In this document: positions 46,453 to 55,317 of the stretch, piece by piece
Layout of the letters: each line of letters opens with the position of its first letter
Position numbering within the stretch: position 1 is the stretch's first letter
DNA from: Chitinibacter sp. GC72
GTDB lineage: Bacteria; Pseudomonadota; Gammaproteobacteria; Burkholderiales; Chitinibacteraceae
Direction of reading: 5' to 3'
Length of the DNA: 64,000 nucleotides
NCBI RefSeq assembly: GCF_009760905.1
Contig: NZ_VIRW01000017.1
Span: 1 to 64,000, forward strand
The notes under the pieces: generated by a model
Seen by the model: only the letters and a program-made list of their open reading frames with translations
Databases searched by the model: none
Told to the model about the DNA's origin: nothing
Program-made: the position numbers and the translations under genes

Positions 46453-46977
46453 ATGTCTCAGTCCACCAACAATCTTGCCGCCTACATCTGGTCACTCGCT
46501 GACCTGCTGCGCGGGGATTTTAAGCAGAGCCAGTATGGGCGGATTATTTTGCCGTTTACGCTGCTGCGGCGCTTGGAATGTGTACTGGCTGACACCAAAG
46601 ACGCGGTCCTTAAGCAAGTCGAAATCGTCGAGCTGATGAATCTGCCGGAAGAGGGCCAAGAAAAACTGCTGCTGCGCGCCACGGGTGGCCTGAGCTTTTA
46701 CAACACCTCGCCGATGGATTTATCCAAGCTTGGTGAATCCAACATCAAGGCCAATCTGGAAAAATACATCCAGTCGTTTAGCCGCGATGCGCGCGAGATT
46801 TTTGATCACTTTAAATTTGCCGAATTTATTGGCCTGTTGAACGACGCCAATCTGCTGTACAAAATCGTGCAGAAAGTGCGCCTTACCGATCTGAGCCCCG
46901 CCGCAGTATCGGATCCAAGCAAAGCGAATAAGTTTGCGCGGGTGGTGTTTGATTTGTTGGCGATGGGGAAAAATTAA
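46453..46977 (+). pseudogene. hsdM: Truncated HsdM: N-terminal domain of a type I restriction-modification methylase
   Basis: 174 residues matching only the HsdM N-terminal helical domain ([38 protein letters not shown], ending at [13 protein letters not shown]). Full-length HsdM would go on with the SAM-binding and NPPY methylase domain, which is absent. Instead about 20 unrelated-looking residues ([18 protein letters not shown]) close the frame. No hsdS or hsdR is nearby. Most likely a deletion relic, though a stand-alone helical protein cannot be excluded. Confidence 0.75.
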
Positions 46978-46987
46978 AGTGCAGAGT

Positions 46988-47404
46988 ATGATAGGGCAAA
47001 ACACATCGCTGCCGCTTGCAGCTATATTGGCGCAGCTGCAAAACGCCTTTCCCAATTTGCTTGCGGTGTATTTATTTGGCAGCTTTGCCAAGCGCGAAAA
47101 CGATGCACAAAGCGATGTTGATTTAGCTGTACTATTGGCAGGTCGCGGCGAGCCAATTACTTTGTGGCAAATTGGGCAGGATATTGCGGCAATGATTAAT
47201 CGGGATGTCGATCTAATCGACTTGCGACTAGCCTCAACTGTGATGCAGTATCAAATCATCACTCAAGGACAAAGGCTATGGGCTTGTGATTCACAAGCCG
47301 CCATTTTCGAAAGCTTTATTTTGACTGAAAAAACGAATCTGGATACCGCACGTGCCGGTATTCTCAAAGATATTGAGCAACGGGGACGCGTATATGGCCG
47401 ATGA
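46988..47404 (+). CDS. mntA: MntA-type nucleotidyltransferase antitoxin
   Basis: 138 residues. Minimal nucleotidyltransferase with the GSx10DxD motif (GSFAKRENDAQSDVDLAV) and a further acidic site (NRDVDLIDLRLAS). In type VII toxin-antitoxin systems MntA neutralises HepT by adding AMP to a tyrosine next to the HepT active site. It overlaps hepT by 11 bp. Start ATG at 46988; GTG at 46979 is possible. Confidence 0.9.
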   Translation: MIGQNTSLPLAAILAQLQNAFPNLLAVYLFGSFAKRENDAQSDVDLAVLLAGRGEPITLWQIGQDIAAMINRDVDLIDLRLASTVMQYQIITQGQRLWACDSQAAIFESFILTEKTNLDTARAGILKDIEQRGRVYGR

Positions 47405-47819
47405 TGTGTTGATCAATAAAGCCGCAACGATTGAACGTTGCGTGCTGCGCGCCCGCGAGGAATACCACAAAGAGGTAGCAACTTTTAATACTGATTTCAC
47501 ACGCCAGGATGCGGCCATTCTGAATATTCAGCGTGCCTGTGAAGCTGCGCTGGATATGGGGCAGCATTTGATCCGCCGTGAAAAACTAGGTGTTCCGCAA
47601 AGTGCGCGCGATGTATTTGCCCTACTCGCGACCGCGCAATGGATTGAAACCGACCTAGCAACGAGCCTGCAAAAGATGGTGGGGTTTCGCAATATCGCGG
47701 TGCATGATTATCAAACTTTGCAATTGCCGATCACCATCGCAGTGATCACCCAGCATCTGGAAGATTTTTTGATTTACAGCCAAACCTTGCTATTAAAGGA
47801 TCAGGCACCAGCACCCTAA
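47394..47819 (+). CDS. hepT: HepT-type HEPN ribonuclease toxin
   Basis: 141 residues, all-helical HEPN fold. The active-site motif Rx4-6H is present with the adjacent tyrosine (FRNIAVHDYQ near residue 103), so the toxin looks catalytically competent and has the Tyr that MntA would AMPylate. Family members cut tRNA or mRNA. It is the best-preserved part of an otherwise decayed island next to tRNA-Leu. Confidence 0.9.
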   Translation: MADDVLINKAATIERCVLRAREEYHKEVATFNTDFTRQDAAILNIQRACEAALDMGQHLIRREKLGVPQSARDVFALLATAQWIETDLATSLQKMVGFRNIAVHDYQTLQLPITIAVITQHLEDFLIYSQTLLLKDQAPAP

Positions 47820-48012
47820 ACAGCATGTATTTAATGGTGTTAGAGCAGCAGCAAGGTACAAACCTGTTTCCATTAGCCAAAAATTAAATTTCATACTCAA
47901 TAAAAAACAGGGGATTACCGTGTAACTTACACTTTAAGTGTCCGCTCCGCGGACTCGAAGTTGTTTTGTGAAAAAACGATGATTTCTAGGTGTTGTATTG
48001 GTTTTGGAGGAG

Positions 48013-48184
48013 ATTGTTGGTATTGGAAATAGGGCTGATACCAACAATCATACCAACAATAAAAACTCGAATTATACGGTGGATGGGAATCCGCCGTTTG
48101 TCAGTTTGGTTTTAGTTGGGTGAAGTGGGTGGTGGTGATTTTTTGCGTTTTTGGCGAAAATATACCAACAATGATACCAACAAT
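48013..48184. repeat. Five ATACCAACAAT sites, candidate integrase arm sites
   Basis: The 11-mer ATACCAACAAT occurs at 48038 and 48050, at 48162 and 48174, and inverted at 48013-48023. Each direct pair has a 12-bp period. The block is about 110 bp from the 3' end of tRNA-Leu, where P4-type integrases insert. No integrase gene remains. The rest of 47820-48226 shows no gene. Confidence 0.55.
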
Positions 48185-48226
48185 GGATATAGGATCTGCT
48201 TGGATTGGTTTGGATGGCGTTGGACA

Positions 48227-48262
48227 CAAAAAACCCCGAAAACCTTTGTTTTACGGGGTTAA
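48227..48262 (-). terminator. Terminator of the tRNA-Leu pair
   Basis: On the minus strand: AACCCCG, loop, CGGGGTTTTTTG, 34 bp past the tRNA 3' end. Confidence 0.8.
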
Positions 48263-48295
48263 TTGGACTTCTTTGTACTGCTTTGTATAACAAAA

Positions 48296-48382
48296 TGGTG
48301 CCCAAGAGAAGACTCGAACTTCCACACCCTTGCGGGCGCTAGGACCTGAACCTAGTGCGTCTACCAATTCCGCCACCTGGGC
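48296..48382 (-). tRNA. tRNA-Leu (CAG), copy 1
   Basis: 87 nt including encoded CCA, with the long variable arm of class II tRNAs. The anticodon loop TTCAGGT gives CAG (reads CUG). Its 3' end faces the decayed island, making it the probable insertion target. Confidence 0.97.
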
Positions 48383-48413
48383 ACGTCTGATGCTATGATG
48401 CTGATTGAAGAGT

Positions 48414-48500
48414 TGGTGCCCAAGAGAAGACTCGAACTTCCACACCCTTGCGGGCGCTAGGACCTGAACCTAGTGCGTCTACCAATTCCGCCACCTGGGC
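48414..48500 (-). tRNA. tRNA-Leu (CAG), copy 2
   Basis: Second, identical-looking tRNA-Leu 31 bp upstream of copy 1 in the direction of transcription. A tandem duplication; anticodon CAG, CCA encoded. Confidence 0.97.
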
Positions 48501-48602
48501 TCTTTCAATCACCACTTTTGCAACCTTGCTACTATTTCGCAGCGCCGTCGCATCAGAGAGGCGCTATAATATGCAATCAGACGAACACCGTCAATCCTTA
48601 AA

Positions 48603-51146
48603 ATGAAAAAAACTGGCCCAATGGAAAAAAAACTGGAAAAAGATCCCGTACCAAAGAAAAAACCGACTCGCAAAATCACCGGCTTGCGTGCCCAGGACCC
48701 TAATTTAGAGCGTGAGAAAGGGCGCTATGAGTTCCCTTTGCCCTCGCGTGAATTCATGCTGCAAATCCTTGCCGAGCGCGGTGCGCCGATGATGGCTGAG
48801 GAATTGGCTCAATTACTTGATATCCGTGAAGATGAAATGGTGGCGTTCGAGCGCCGCATGCAGGCGATGGGTCGCGAGGGGCAATTGTTGCTCAATCGCA
48901 AAGGTGCATTGTGTTTGCCGGAAAAGCTCGATCTGATTCCCGGTAAGGTGCAAGGCCATCCGGATGGTTTTGGCTTTTTGCTGCGCGATGATGGTGGCGA
49001 TGATTTATTCCTTGGCCCCAAGGAAATGGACAAGGTTCTGCACGGTGACCGTGTGCTGGCGAGGCTGATCGGCGTTGATCGTCGTGGCCGCCCTGAAGGC
49101 GCGATTGCCGAGGTGCTCGAGCATGTGAATCAGCGCCTGGTGGGGCGTCTGCATAATGAGCGCGGCGTATTCTTTGTGACTGCGGAAGATAAGCGCATTA
49201 GCCGCGATATTTTGCTTGAAGCGAAAAATACCGGTGGTGCCAAAGCGGGGCAGGTGGTGATGGTTGAGCTGCTCGTTCAGCCTTCACGCTATTCGCAGCC
49301 CGTTGGCCATGTGATCGAATTGCTCGGTAATTACGATGATCCGGGCATGGAAATCGAGATTGCGCTGCGTAAACATAATCTGCCGCATGTGTTCTCGCCC
49401 GAGGCGCAAGCGCAAGCTGATGCCACACCGCAAAAAGTGAAAAAGAAAGACTGGAAACCAGTGCAAGGCGTTGAACGCGTTGATTTGCGCGATTTGCCGC
49501 TGGTGACCATTGACGGCGAAACTGCGCGCGATTTTGACGATGCGGTTTTTGCCGAGCGCAAAGGGAAGGGCTGGCGCCTGGTCGTTGCGATTGCCGATGT
49601 GAGCCATTATGTGACGCCGAATGATGCGCTGGATTTAACGGCGATTGAACGCGGTAATTCGGTGTATTTCCCGCGTCGCGTGATTCCGATGCTGCCTGAG
49701 GCTCTGTCAAACGGCGTTTGCTCGCTGAATCCCGACGTTGAGCGTCTATGCATGGTTTGCGATATGCGCGTGACGCAAAGCGGCGAAATTAAGAAATACA
49801 AATTTTACCCTGCGGTGATGTTATCCAAAGCGCGTCTGACATATACCCGGGTGTGGGATATGCTGCAAAACCCCAAGGGGTCTGACGCACAGGCCAATAC
49901 CCACCTGTTGCCGCATTTGAATACTTTGTATGAGTTATTCCAGACCTTTGTGACTGCGCGCCATGAGCGCGGCGCGATTGATTTTGAAACGCAGGAAACC
50001 GAAATGCGTTTTGACGATTTTGGCAAAATCAAAGCGATTGTTCCGGTGGTACGCAATGACGCCCATAAATTGATCGAGGAATGCATGCTGGCGGCTAATG
50101 TGTGCGCCGCCGACTATTTGATCAAAAACGAACACGTCGGCCTGTATCGCGTGCACGAAGGCCCGACGCCAGAAAAGCTGAAAAATCTGCGCGATTACTT
50201 GCGCACGATGGCGCTGACTTTGGGTGGCGCAGAAGATCCGTCGGCAAAAGACTACGCGCAATTGCTCGCCAGCATCAAAGATCGCCCCGACGCCCCCTTG
50301 CTGCAAACGATGTTGTTGCGTAGCTTGTCGCAAGCGGTGTATTCGCCCGATAACGAGGGCCATTTTGGCTTGAGTTACGAAGCGTACGCGCACTTTACTT
50401 CGCCGATTCGCCGTTACCCCGATTTGCTGGTTCATCGTTCGATCAAAGCGATTCTGGCCGGTAAAACGTATAAACCGGCGACCAAGTGGGAGCAGCTCGG
50501 CGTGCAATGCTCGATGACTGAGCGCCGCGCCGATGAAGCCAGTCGCGATGTGCAGAACTGGCTCAAGTGTTACTACATGCAGGATAAAATCGGCGAAGAG
50601 TTTATGGGCTCGGTGTCAGCTGTCACCGGCTTTGGCATGTTTGTACTACTAGACGATCTGTATGTGGAAGGCTTGGTGCATGTCTCCGAGCTGGGCACAG
50701 ACTATTTCCATTACGACGAAAAGCGCAAAGAGCTCAAGGGCGAGCGCAGTGGTCAGGTGTACCGGATTACCGATCGCGTGAAGGTGCGAGTCGTTCGGGT
50801 TGATCTGGAAACCAGCAAAATCGACTTTGCGCTGATCGATGATTTTGGTCGGCTACTTGGCGTGAAAAGCACCGCCGCGGACAAAAACGAGACTAAAACC
50901 GCCCCGGCAGCCCGTTCCGGCCGCACAAGTCGGGCCAGTGAGGCCAGACCAGCGGCAGGGACGACAGCCAAAGCAGCAGGTGCCAGCACTCGTACCACTA
51001 GTGCCAAGCCTGCTGGGGTATTAAGCGACGAGCCCAAGCTCGTGCGCAAAAAGCCCGGCACAGCCACGCAACGCCGCCGTGCACAAGCTGCGCAAAATGA
51101 CGAGGGTGCATCGGCAACGGGAACACGCCGTCGTCGCCGTCGCTAA
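48603..51146 (+). CDS. rnr: Ribonuclease R
   Basis: 847 residues. 3'-5' exoribonuclease that degrades structured RNA. An N-terminal helix-turn-helix (about 45-110) and cold-shock domains are followed by the RNB catalytic domain (DGETARDFDDAVFAER with the metal-binding Asp cluster near residues 300-315; NEHVGLYRVHEGP) and an S1 domain (MGSVSAVTGFGMFVLLDDLYVEGLVH). The Ala/Lys/Arg-rich tail ends in RRRRR. Start ATG at 48603. Confidence 0.97.
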   Translation: MKKTGPMEKKLEKDPVPKKKPTRKITGLRAQDPNLEREKGRYEFPLPSREFMLQILAERGAPMMAEELAQLLDIREDEMVAFERRMQAMGREGQLLLNRKGALCLPEKLDLIPGKVQGHPDGFGFLLRDDGGDDLFLGPKEMDKVLHGDRVLARLIGVDRRGRPEGAIAEVLEHVNQRLVGRLHNERGVFFVTAEDKRISRDILLEAKNTGGAKAGQVVMVELLVQPSRYSQPVGHVIELLGNYDDPGMEIEIALRKHNLPHVFSPEAQAQADATPQKVKKKDWKPVQGVERVDLRDLPLVTIDGETARDFDDAVFAERKGKGWRLVVAIADVSHYVTPNDALDLTAIERGNSVYFPRRVIPMLPEALSNGVCSLNPDVERLCMVCDMRVTQSGEIKKYKFYPAVMLSKARLTYTRVWDMLQNPKGSDAQANTHLLPHLNTLYELFQTFVTARHERGAIDFETQETEMRFDDFGKIKAIVPVVRNDAHKLIEECMLAANVCAADYLIKNEHVGLYRVHEGPTPEKLKNLRDYLRTMALTLGGAEDPSAKDYAQLLASIKDRPDAPLLQTMLLRSLSQAVYSPDNEGHFGLSYEAYAHFTSPIRRYPDLLVHRSIKAILAGKTYKPATKWEQLGVQCSMTERRADEASRDVQNWLKCYYMQDKIGEEFMGSVSAVTGFGMFVLLDDLYVEGLVHVSELGTDYFHYDEKRKELKGERSGQVYRITDRVKVRVVRVDLETSKIDFALIDDFGRLLGVKSTAADKNETKTAPAARSGRTSRASEARPAAGTTAKAAGASTRTTSAKPAGVLSDEPKLVRKKPGTATQRRRAQAAQNDEGASATGTRRRRRR

Positions 51147-51241
51147 GCAAGGTGAGGGCGGTTGCGCTTTGTGTGATCGCCCCCATTTCAAATCTGTTCT
51201 GTTTGCAATTAATTGAAAAAATGAAACCTGAAGGAAACCGG

Positions 51242-51601
51242 ATGTTTATTGTTGATCGTTCTGCTGCCATTATTCGCCCCAAGCAGCCTTTTCTGGATTG
51301 GCTCAATGCCTTGCCCGGTAATGATGTCACGCTCACGCTGGCGGAAATCCGCTCGGATTGCACGGTGATTCTGGTGCCAGAGGCGGCTGAGCCGGAAGAT
51401 TCGATCGCTTTTATTGACGATATTGCCGATAAATTGTTTGATCAGGAATTGGCTTCCTGGGTGGCCGATGATGCTTTGTGGCCGGCGAAACGATCGTTAA
51501 AACTGTTCTGGGAATGGTTTGATGTCGAAGTGCATCTGGGCGTGATGGATGCGGTTTCGGATGACATTCACAATACGCCGACCGATCACAACTATCACTG
51601 A
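51242..51601 (+). CDS. Conserved hypothetical protein
   Basis: 119 residues from ATG at 51242, with GAAGG ahead of it. Acidic, soluble, no signal or membrane segment. FLDWLNALPGNDVTLTLAEIRSD and the central WVADDALWPAKRSLKLFWEWFDVEVH are the notable parts. I do not recognise a characterised family. It follows rnr by about 95 bp and ends at a clean terminator, so it is a real gene. Confidence 0.75.
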   Translation: MFIVDRSAAIIRPKQPFLDWLNALPGNDVTLTLAEIRSDCTVILVPEAAEPEDSIAFIDDIADKLFDQELASWVADDALWPAKRSLKLFWEWFDVEVHLGVMDAVSDDIHNTPTDHNYH

Positions 51602-51633
51602 TCACGAGTCATCCACGCTGAATACAAGCTGAA

Positions 51634-51663
51634 TAGTCGCCATTTTTGATGGCGACTTTTTTA
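51634..51663 (+). terminator. Rho-independent terminator
   Basis: GTCGCCAT ttttg ATGGCGAC followed by TTTTTT, about 35 bp after the 119-residue gene. Confidence 0.9.
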
Positions 51664-51740
51664 CGCTGCATCTGTCGTGTTGCTGTGCTTAAATGAGCCT
51701 CATTCAGCCTGATGTCGGGCGTAACTCAAGGAATCATTTG

Positions 51741-52442
51741 ATGAAAAGAAAAGCAATCTTGGCTGCGCTGCTGGCGATGCCGTGTCTGGCACTGGCCGAT
51801 ACTGTACCGCAATACAATGTGGTGAATCTGGATGCCAGCGTGAGTCGGCAAATTGACAATGATATGGCGCAGGCGACGTTGTTTGTAGAGCTAAGCGATA
51901 GTGATTCGAGCAAGCTGGCCGAAAAAATCAACCAGACCATTGCTGCGGCTCAAAAAACATTAAAGCAGTTTCCAACTGTGCAATCGGCTGGCACGGGCTA
52001 TAGTAGCTATCCGGTTTACAGTAATAAAAACAATCAGTTGCAAGCCTGGCGCAGTCGTGGCGAGTTGCGGGTTAATTCAAAAGATTTTGCCGCTTTGTCC
52101 CAATTGATTGCCCAGCTGCAAAAGCCACAAAGCAATGGCATTGCGCTGCAATTGGCCGATATTCGCTATGAAGTGTCCGAGCAAAGCCGCAAGGCTGCTG
52201 AAGATGTGTTGATTGAAGAGGGTATCAAGGCTTTCCGTGCGCGGGCCAATATTATCCAGCGCAGCATGGGTGGCGCCGCGTGGAAAACCATGCAGATGAA
52301 TGTGCAGACACAAGCCAATTATCCGCAGCCACGCATGTATAAGGCCGCCATGATGGCTGCCGAGGCTGCGCCTGCTCCGGTCGATGCTGGAGAGAGCCGC
52401 CTGGTGGTCAATGTGAATGGCAGCATTCAGGTCGGCAATTAA
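51741..52442 (+). CDS. Periplasmic SIMPL-domain (DUF541) protein
   Basis: 233 residues from ATG at 51741. Signal peptide MKRKAILAALLAMPCLALA, then a SIMPL/BP26-like domain (VNLDASVSRQIDNDMAQATLFVE, QNPxx-type QLQKPQSNGIALQLADIRYEVSE, and a C-terminal RLVVNVNGSIQVG strand). The family forms periplasmic oligomers; function is unclear. Its stop overlaps the start of the next gene (TAATG). Confidence 0.88.
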   Translation: MKRKAILAALLAMPCLALADTVPQYNVVNLDASVSRQIDNDMAQATLFVELSDSDSSKLAEKINQTIAAAQKTLKQFPTVQSAGTGYSSYPVYSNKNNQLQAWRSRGELRVNSKDFAALSQLIAQLQKPQSNGIALQLADIRYEVSEQSRKAAEDVLIEEGIKAFRARANIIQRSMGGAAWKTMQMNVQTQANYPQPRMYKAAMMAAEAAPAPVDAGESRLVVNVNGSIQVGN

Positions 52443-52855
52443 TGCTGCCTGCAGTTTTGCAGATCAACCCCGCGTCGACATGGCAGCGGGGTTTTTTGTG
52501 TCTGACGCACGCTCTGGCGCTACTCAATGCCTGGTGGCTGGCCTGGCCATGGGCCTTGGTGCTGAGCGCGCTGCTCTTGCTGTCTTTGCGTGTTTATTGG
52601 CGTAAAGCTCAAGTGGTTAGCCAGATCCAGTGTTTGCCGGATGGGCTGCTGGATGTTCACACTGGAGCAGGGCAGCGCTACAGCATGCAGCTACTGGCTT
52701 CCAGCGTGCTGACCGCGCATGTGCTGGTGCTGCATTTGCGCGGCGATGGGCAGAAATTTCAGCTGGTGATTTGGCCAGACAGCGCGCCAGCCGAGGTGTT
52801 GCGGCAATGGCGCGTGTATCTGCGCTGGATCTGGCCAAATTTGCAGCGCAAATAA
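52442..52855 (+). CDS. ygfX: YgfX-like small membrane protein
   Basis: 137 residues. Two close membrane helices (about 18-50; LTHALALLNAWWLAWPWALVLSALLLL) followed by a beta-rich cytoplasmic part (LQLLASSVLTAHVLVLHLRGDGQKFQLVIWPDSAPAEVLRQWRVYLRW), the layout of YgfX/CptA. In E. coli YgfX sits with SdhE; no sdhE is present here. Its position before nadB and rpoE is common in related bacteria. Confidence 0.75.
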   Translation: MLPAVLQINPASTWQRGFLCLTHALALLNAWWLAWPWALVLSALLLLSLRVYWRKAQVVSQIQCLPDGLLDVHTGAGQRYSMQLLASSVLTAHVLVLHLRGDGQKFQLVIWPDSAPAEVLRQWRVYLRWIWPNLQRK

Positions 52856-52861
52856 GCATAA

Positions 52862-52910
52862 GGGTATGCGCCCGCAGGGCTTGTTTAAATTGGCCTGCAG
52901 GCATATACCT
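52862..52910. repeat. 49-bp GGGTAT/ATACCC palindrome, copy 6
   Basis: GGGTATGCG ... GCATATACCT, exactly 49 bp, with inner arms GCAGGGC and GGCCTGCAGG. It fills the gap between convergent ygfX and nadB, a position suited to a bidirectional terminator. Confidence 0.65.
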
Positions 52911-54497
52911 TTATTTTTTACTTTCCGGCTTCAGCAAAGTGGGTTTGGATTCCAGATCAATGCCGGGGTAATCGCGGCTGTAATGCAGGCCGCGGCTTTC
53001 CTTGCGCGCCATCGCGCAGCGCACGATGAGTTCGGCGGTAATCACCAGATTGCGCAGCTCCAGCAAATCGTTGGAAACCCGGAAATTACGGTAAAACTCA
53101 TGGATTTCGCTTTTGAGCAATTCAATGCGGTGCAGTGCACGCTCCAGCCGTTTATTGGTGCGCACAATCCCGACGTAATCCCACATAAAGCGGCGCAGCT
53201 CATCCCAGTTGTGCGAAATCACCACTTCCTCATCCGGATCAGTCACACGGCTTTCGTCCCATTCGGCAATATCAGGTAGGGTTTGTGGTGTTTGCTGCAG
53301 AATATCGTGCGCGGCGGCTTTGCCCAGTACCATGCATTCAAGCAGCGAGTTGGACGCGAGGCGATTTGCGCCATGCAAACCGGTACACGCTACTTCGCCC
53401 ACCGCGTAGAGATTGGCCAGTTCAGTGCGTCCATCCAGATCGGTGACCAGGCCGCCGCAGGTGTAGTGCGCTGCGGGCACCACCGGAATAGGCTCTTTGG
53501 TGATGTCGATGCCGAGTTCCAAGCAGCGTTGGTAGATATTCGGGAAATGCTCTTTGACAAAAGCGGCGGGTTTGTACGAAATATCGAGGTAGACACAATC
53601 GTAACCGCCACGTTTCATTTCAAAGTCGATCGCGCGGGCAACGACATCGCGCGGTGCCAGTTCAGCTCGTTCGTCATGGCTGGGCATAAAGCGAGTGCCG
53701 TCAGGCAGGCGCAAAATGCCGCCTTCGCCGCGCACCGCTTCGGTAATCAGGAAAGACTTGGCGTGCGGGTGATACAGGCAAGTCGGGTGGAACTGGATAA
53801 ATTCCATATTCGACACACGGCAACCCGCGCGCCAGCCCATCGCAATCCCATCGCCGGTCGCGACGTCGGGATTCGTGGTGTAGAGATACACTTTGCCCGC
53901 GCCACCAGTAGCCAGTACGGTAAACGGAGCCAGAATGGTTTCAACGCGATCAGCGGTTTTGTCATACACATAAGCGCCAACACAACGGCTGCTCTCGCCG
54001 CTGCGCTCGGTGATCAGATCAACGGCGATGTGTTCTTCCAATAAGGTGATATTCGGGTGCGCCGCAACCTTGATCGCTAAAGTATCAATCACCGCCGCGC
54101 CGGTCGCATCGGCCGCATGAATAATTCGCCGATGGCTGTGCCCGCCCTCACGGGTGAGGTGATAGCCCTGATAGCTGGTGTCGCCTGATTCGTCTTTGGT
54201 GAAGGGCACGCCCATCTTGATCAGCCAGTCGATGGCGTCTTTGGAGTTTTCGATGATAAAGCGGGTGGCTTCAGTGTCGCATAAACCGGCACCTGCAACG
54301 TGCGTGTCTTTGATATGCAGCTCGATGCTGTCCGAGTCATCCAGTACGGCGGCAATGCCACCTTGCGCCCAGCCGCTGCCGCCATCGCGCAGCTCGCGCT
54401 TGGTGATCAGGCCAACTTTTAATTTTTCTGCCAATTGCAAGGCGATGGTCATGCCGCCGAGCCCACTACCTAAAATCAGCACATCGAATTTGCGCAT
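52911..54497 (-). CDS. nadB: L-aspartate oxidase
   Basis: 528 residues from ATG at 54497 ([20 protein letters not shown], the FAD-binding GxGxxG). First step of de novo NAD synthesis: aspartate to iminoaspartate. Further signatures: [62 protein letters not shown]-terminal fumarate-reductase-like helical domain completes it. nadA and nadC are not in the window. Confidence 0.96.
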   Translation of the reverse strand: MRKFDVLILGSGLGGMTIALQLAEKLKVGLITKRELRDGGSGWAQGGIAAVLDDSDSIELHIKDTHVAGAGLCDTEATRFIIENSKDAIDWLIKMGVPFTKDESGDTSYQGYHLTREGGHSHRRIIHAADATGAAVIDTLAIKVAAHPNITLLEEHIAVDLITERSGESSRCVGAYVYDKTADRVETILAPFTVLATGGAGKVYLYTTNPDVATGDGIAMGWRAGCRVSNMEFIQFHPTCLYHPHAKSFLITEAVRGEGGILRLPDGTRFMPSHDERAELAPRDVVARAIDFEMKRGGYDCVYLDISYKPAAFVKEHFPNIYQRCLELGIDITKEPIPVVPAAHYTCGGLVTDLDGRTELANLYAVGEVACTGLHGANRLASNSLLECMVLGKAAAHDILQQTPQTLPDIAEWDESRVTDPDEEVVISHNWDELRRFMWDYVGIVRTNKRLERALHRIELLKSEIHEFYRNFRVSNDLLELRNLVITAELIVRCAMARKESRGLHYSRDYPGIDLESKPTLLKPESKK

Positions 54498-54674
54498 GCG
54501 AGTTAGTCCTTTAATTACCGCCGTGTTTCGCCCAGATGCCATATTATCAGAGCTGGCGCTCGCTGGTTGCCTGTAGCGGATTTGGCAGGGTGGACGAAGG
54601 GACTTGTATTTTTACCGAATGCCCCGATTTGATGTTCGTAAAATGCCATTCAACGACTTGATAGGAAGACAGGT

Positions 54675-55286
54675 TTGACACAGGTCACTGAGCGTGATTT
54701 AGACCAGGAGTTAGTGCGGCGAGCCCAAGCTGGTGATCAGCGTGCGTTCGAGTTGCTGGTGGTGAAATACCAGCGCCGGATAGCACGCCTGCTCTCGCGC
54801 ATGATTCGTGATCCGGCCGAGCTGGAAGATGTGAGCCAGGAGGCTTTTATCAAAGCTTATCGGGCCTTGCCTTCGTTCCGGGGTGAAAGCGCTTTCTATA
54901 CATGGCTCTACCGGATTGCCATCAATACGGCCAAAAACTACCTGTCATCGCTCGGTCGTCGCCCAATGATGGCGACCGAATACGAGGATGAAGATGGTGA
55001 AACGCTGGACGCTGTAGCCCAAGTGCCGGATTTTCACACGCCTGAAACTGAACTATCAAATCGGCAAATTGTCTCTACGGTAAATGAGGCCGTTGAGGCG
55101 CTTCCACCTGATTTACGCGAGGCAATTACCTTGCGGGAGATGGAAGGCCTCAGTTATGAAGACATCGCACTGGCGATGGACTGCCCGATTGGCACGGTAC
55201 GCAGCCGGATTTTCCGGGCGCGCGAGGCCATTGCCAACCGCTTGCGGCCTTTACTCAGCGAAGTGGGTAAGGACAAACGATGGTAG
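54675..55286 (+). CDS. rpoE: RNA polymerase sigma factor RpoE (AlgU)
   Basis: ECF sigma factor of 203 residues for envelope stress. Region 2: QRAFELLVVKYQRRIARLLSRM and DVSQEAFIKAYRALPSFRGESAFYTWLYRIAINTAKN. Region 4: LREAITLREMEGLSYEDIALAMDCPIGTVRSRIFRAREAI. The start is TTG at 54675 after AGGAAGACAGG; the next in-frame options would remove conserved residues. First gene of the rpoE-rseA-rseB-rseC-mucD cluster. Confidence 0.96.
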   Translation: MTQVTERDLDQELVRRAQAGDQRAFELLVVKYQRRIARLLSRMIRDPAELEDVSQEAFIKAYRALPSFRGESAFYTWLYRIAINTAKNYLSSLGRRPMMATEYEDEDGETLDAVAQVPDFHTPETELSNRQIVSTVNEAVEALPPDLREAITLREMEGLSYEDIALAMDCPIGTVRSRIFRAREAIANRLRPLLSEVGKDKRW

Positions 55287-55317
55287 CCAATGCCGCGGTG
55301 TCGAGTGAGGAAAGACA

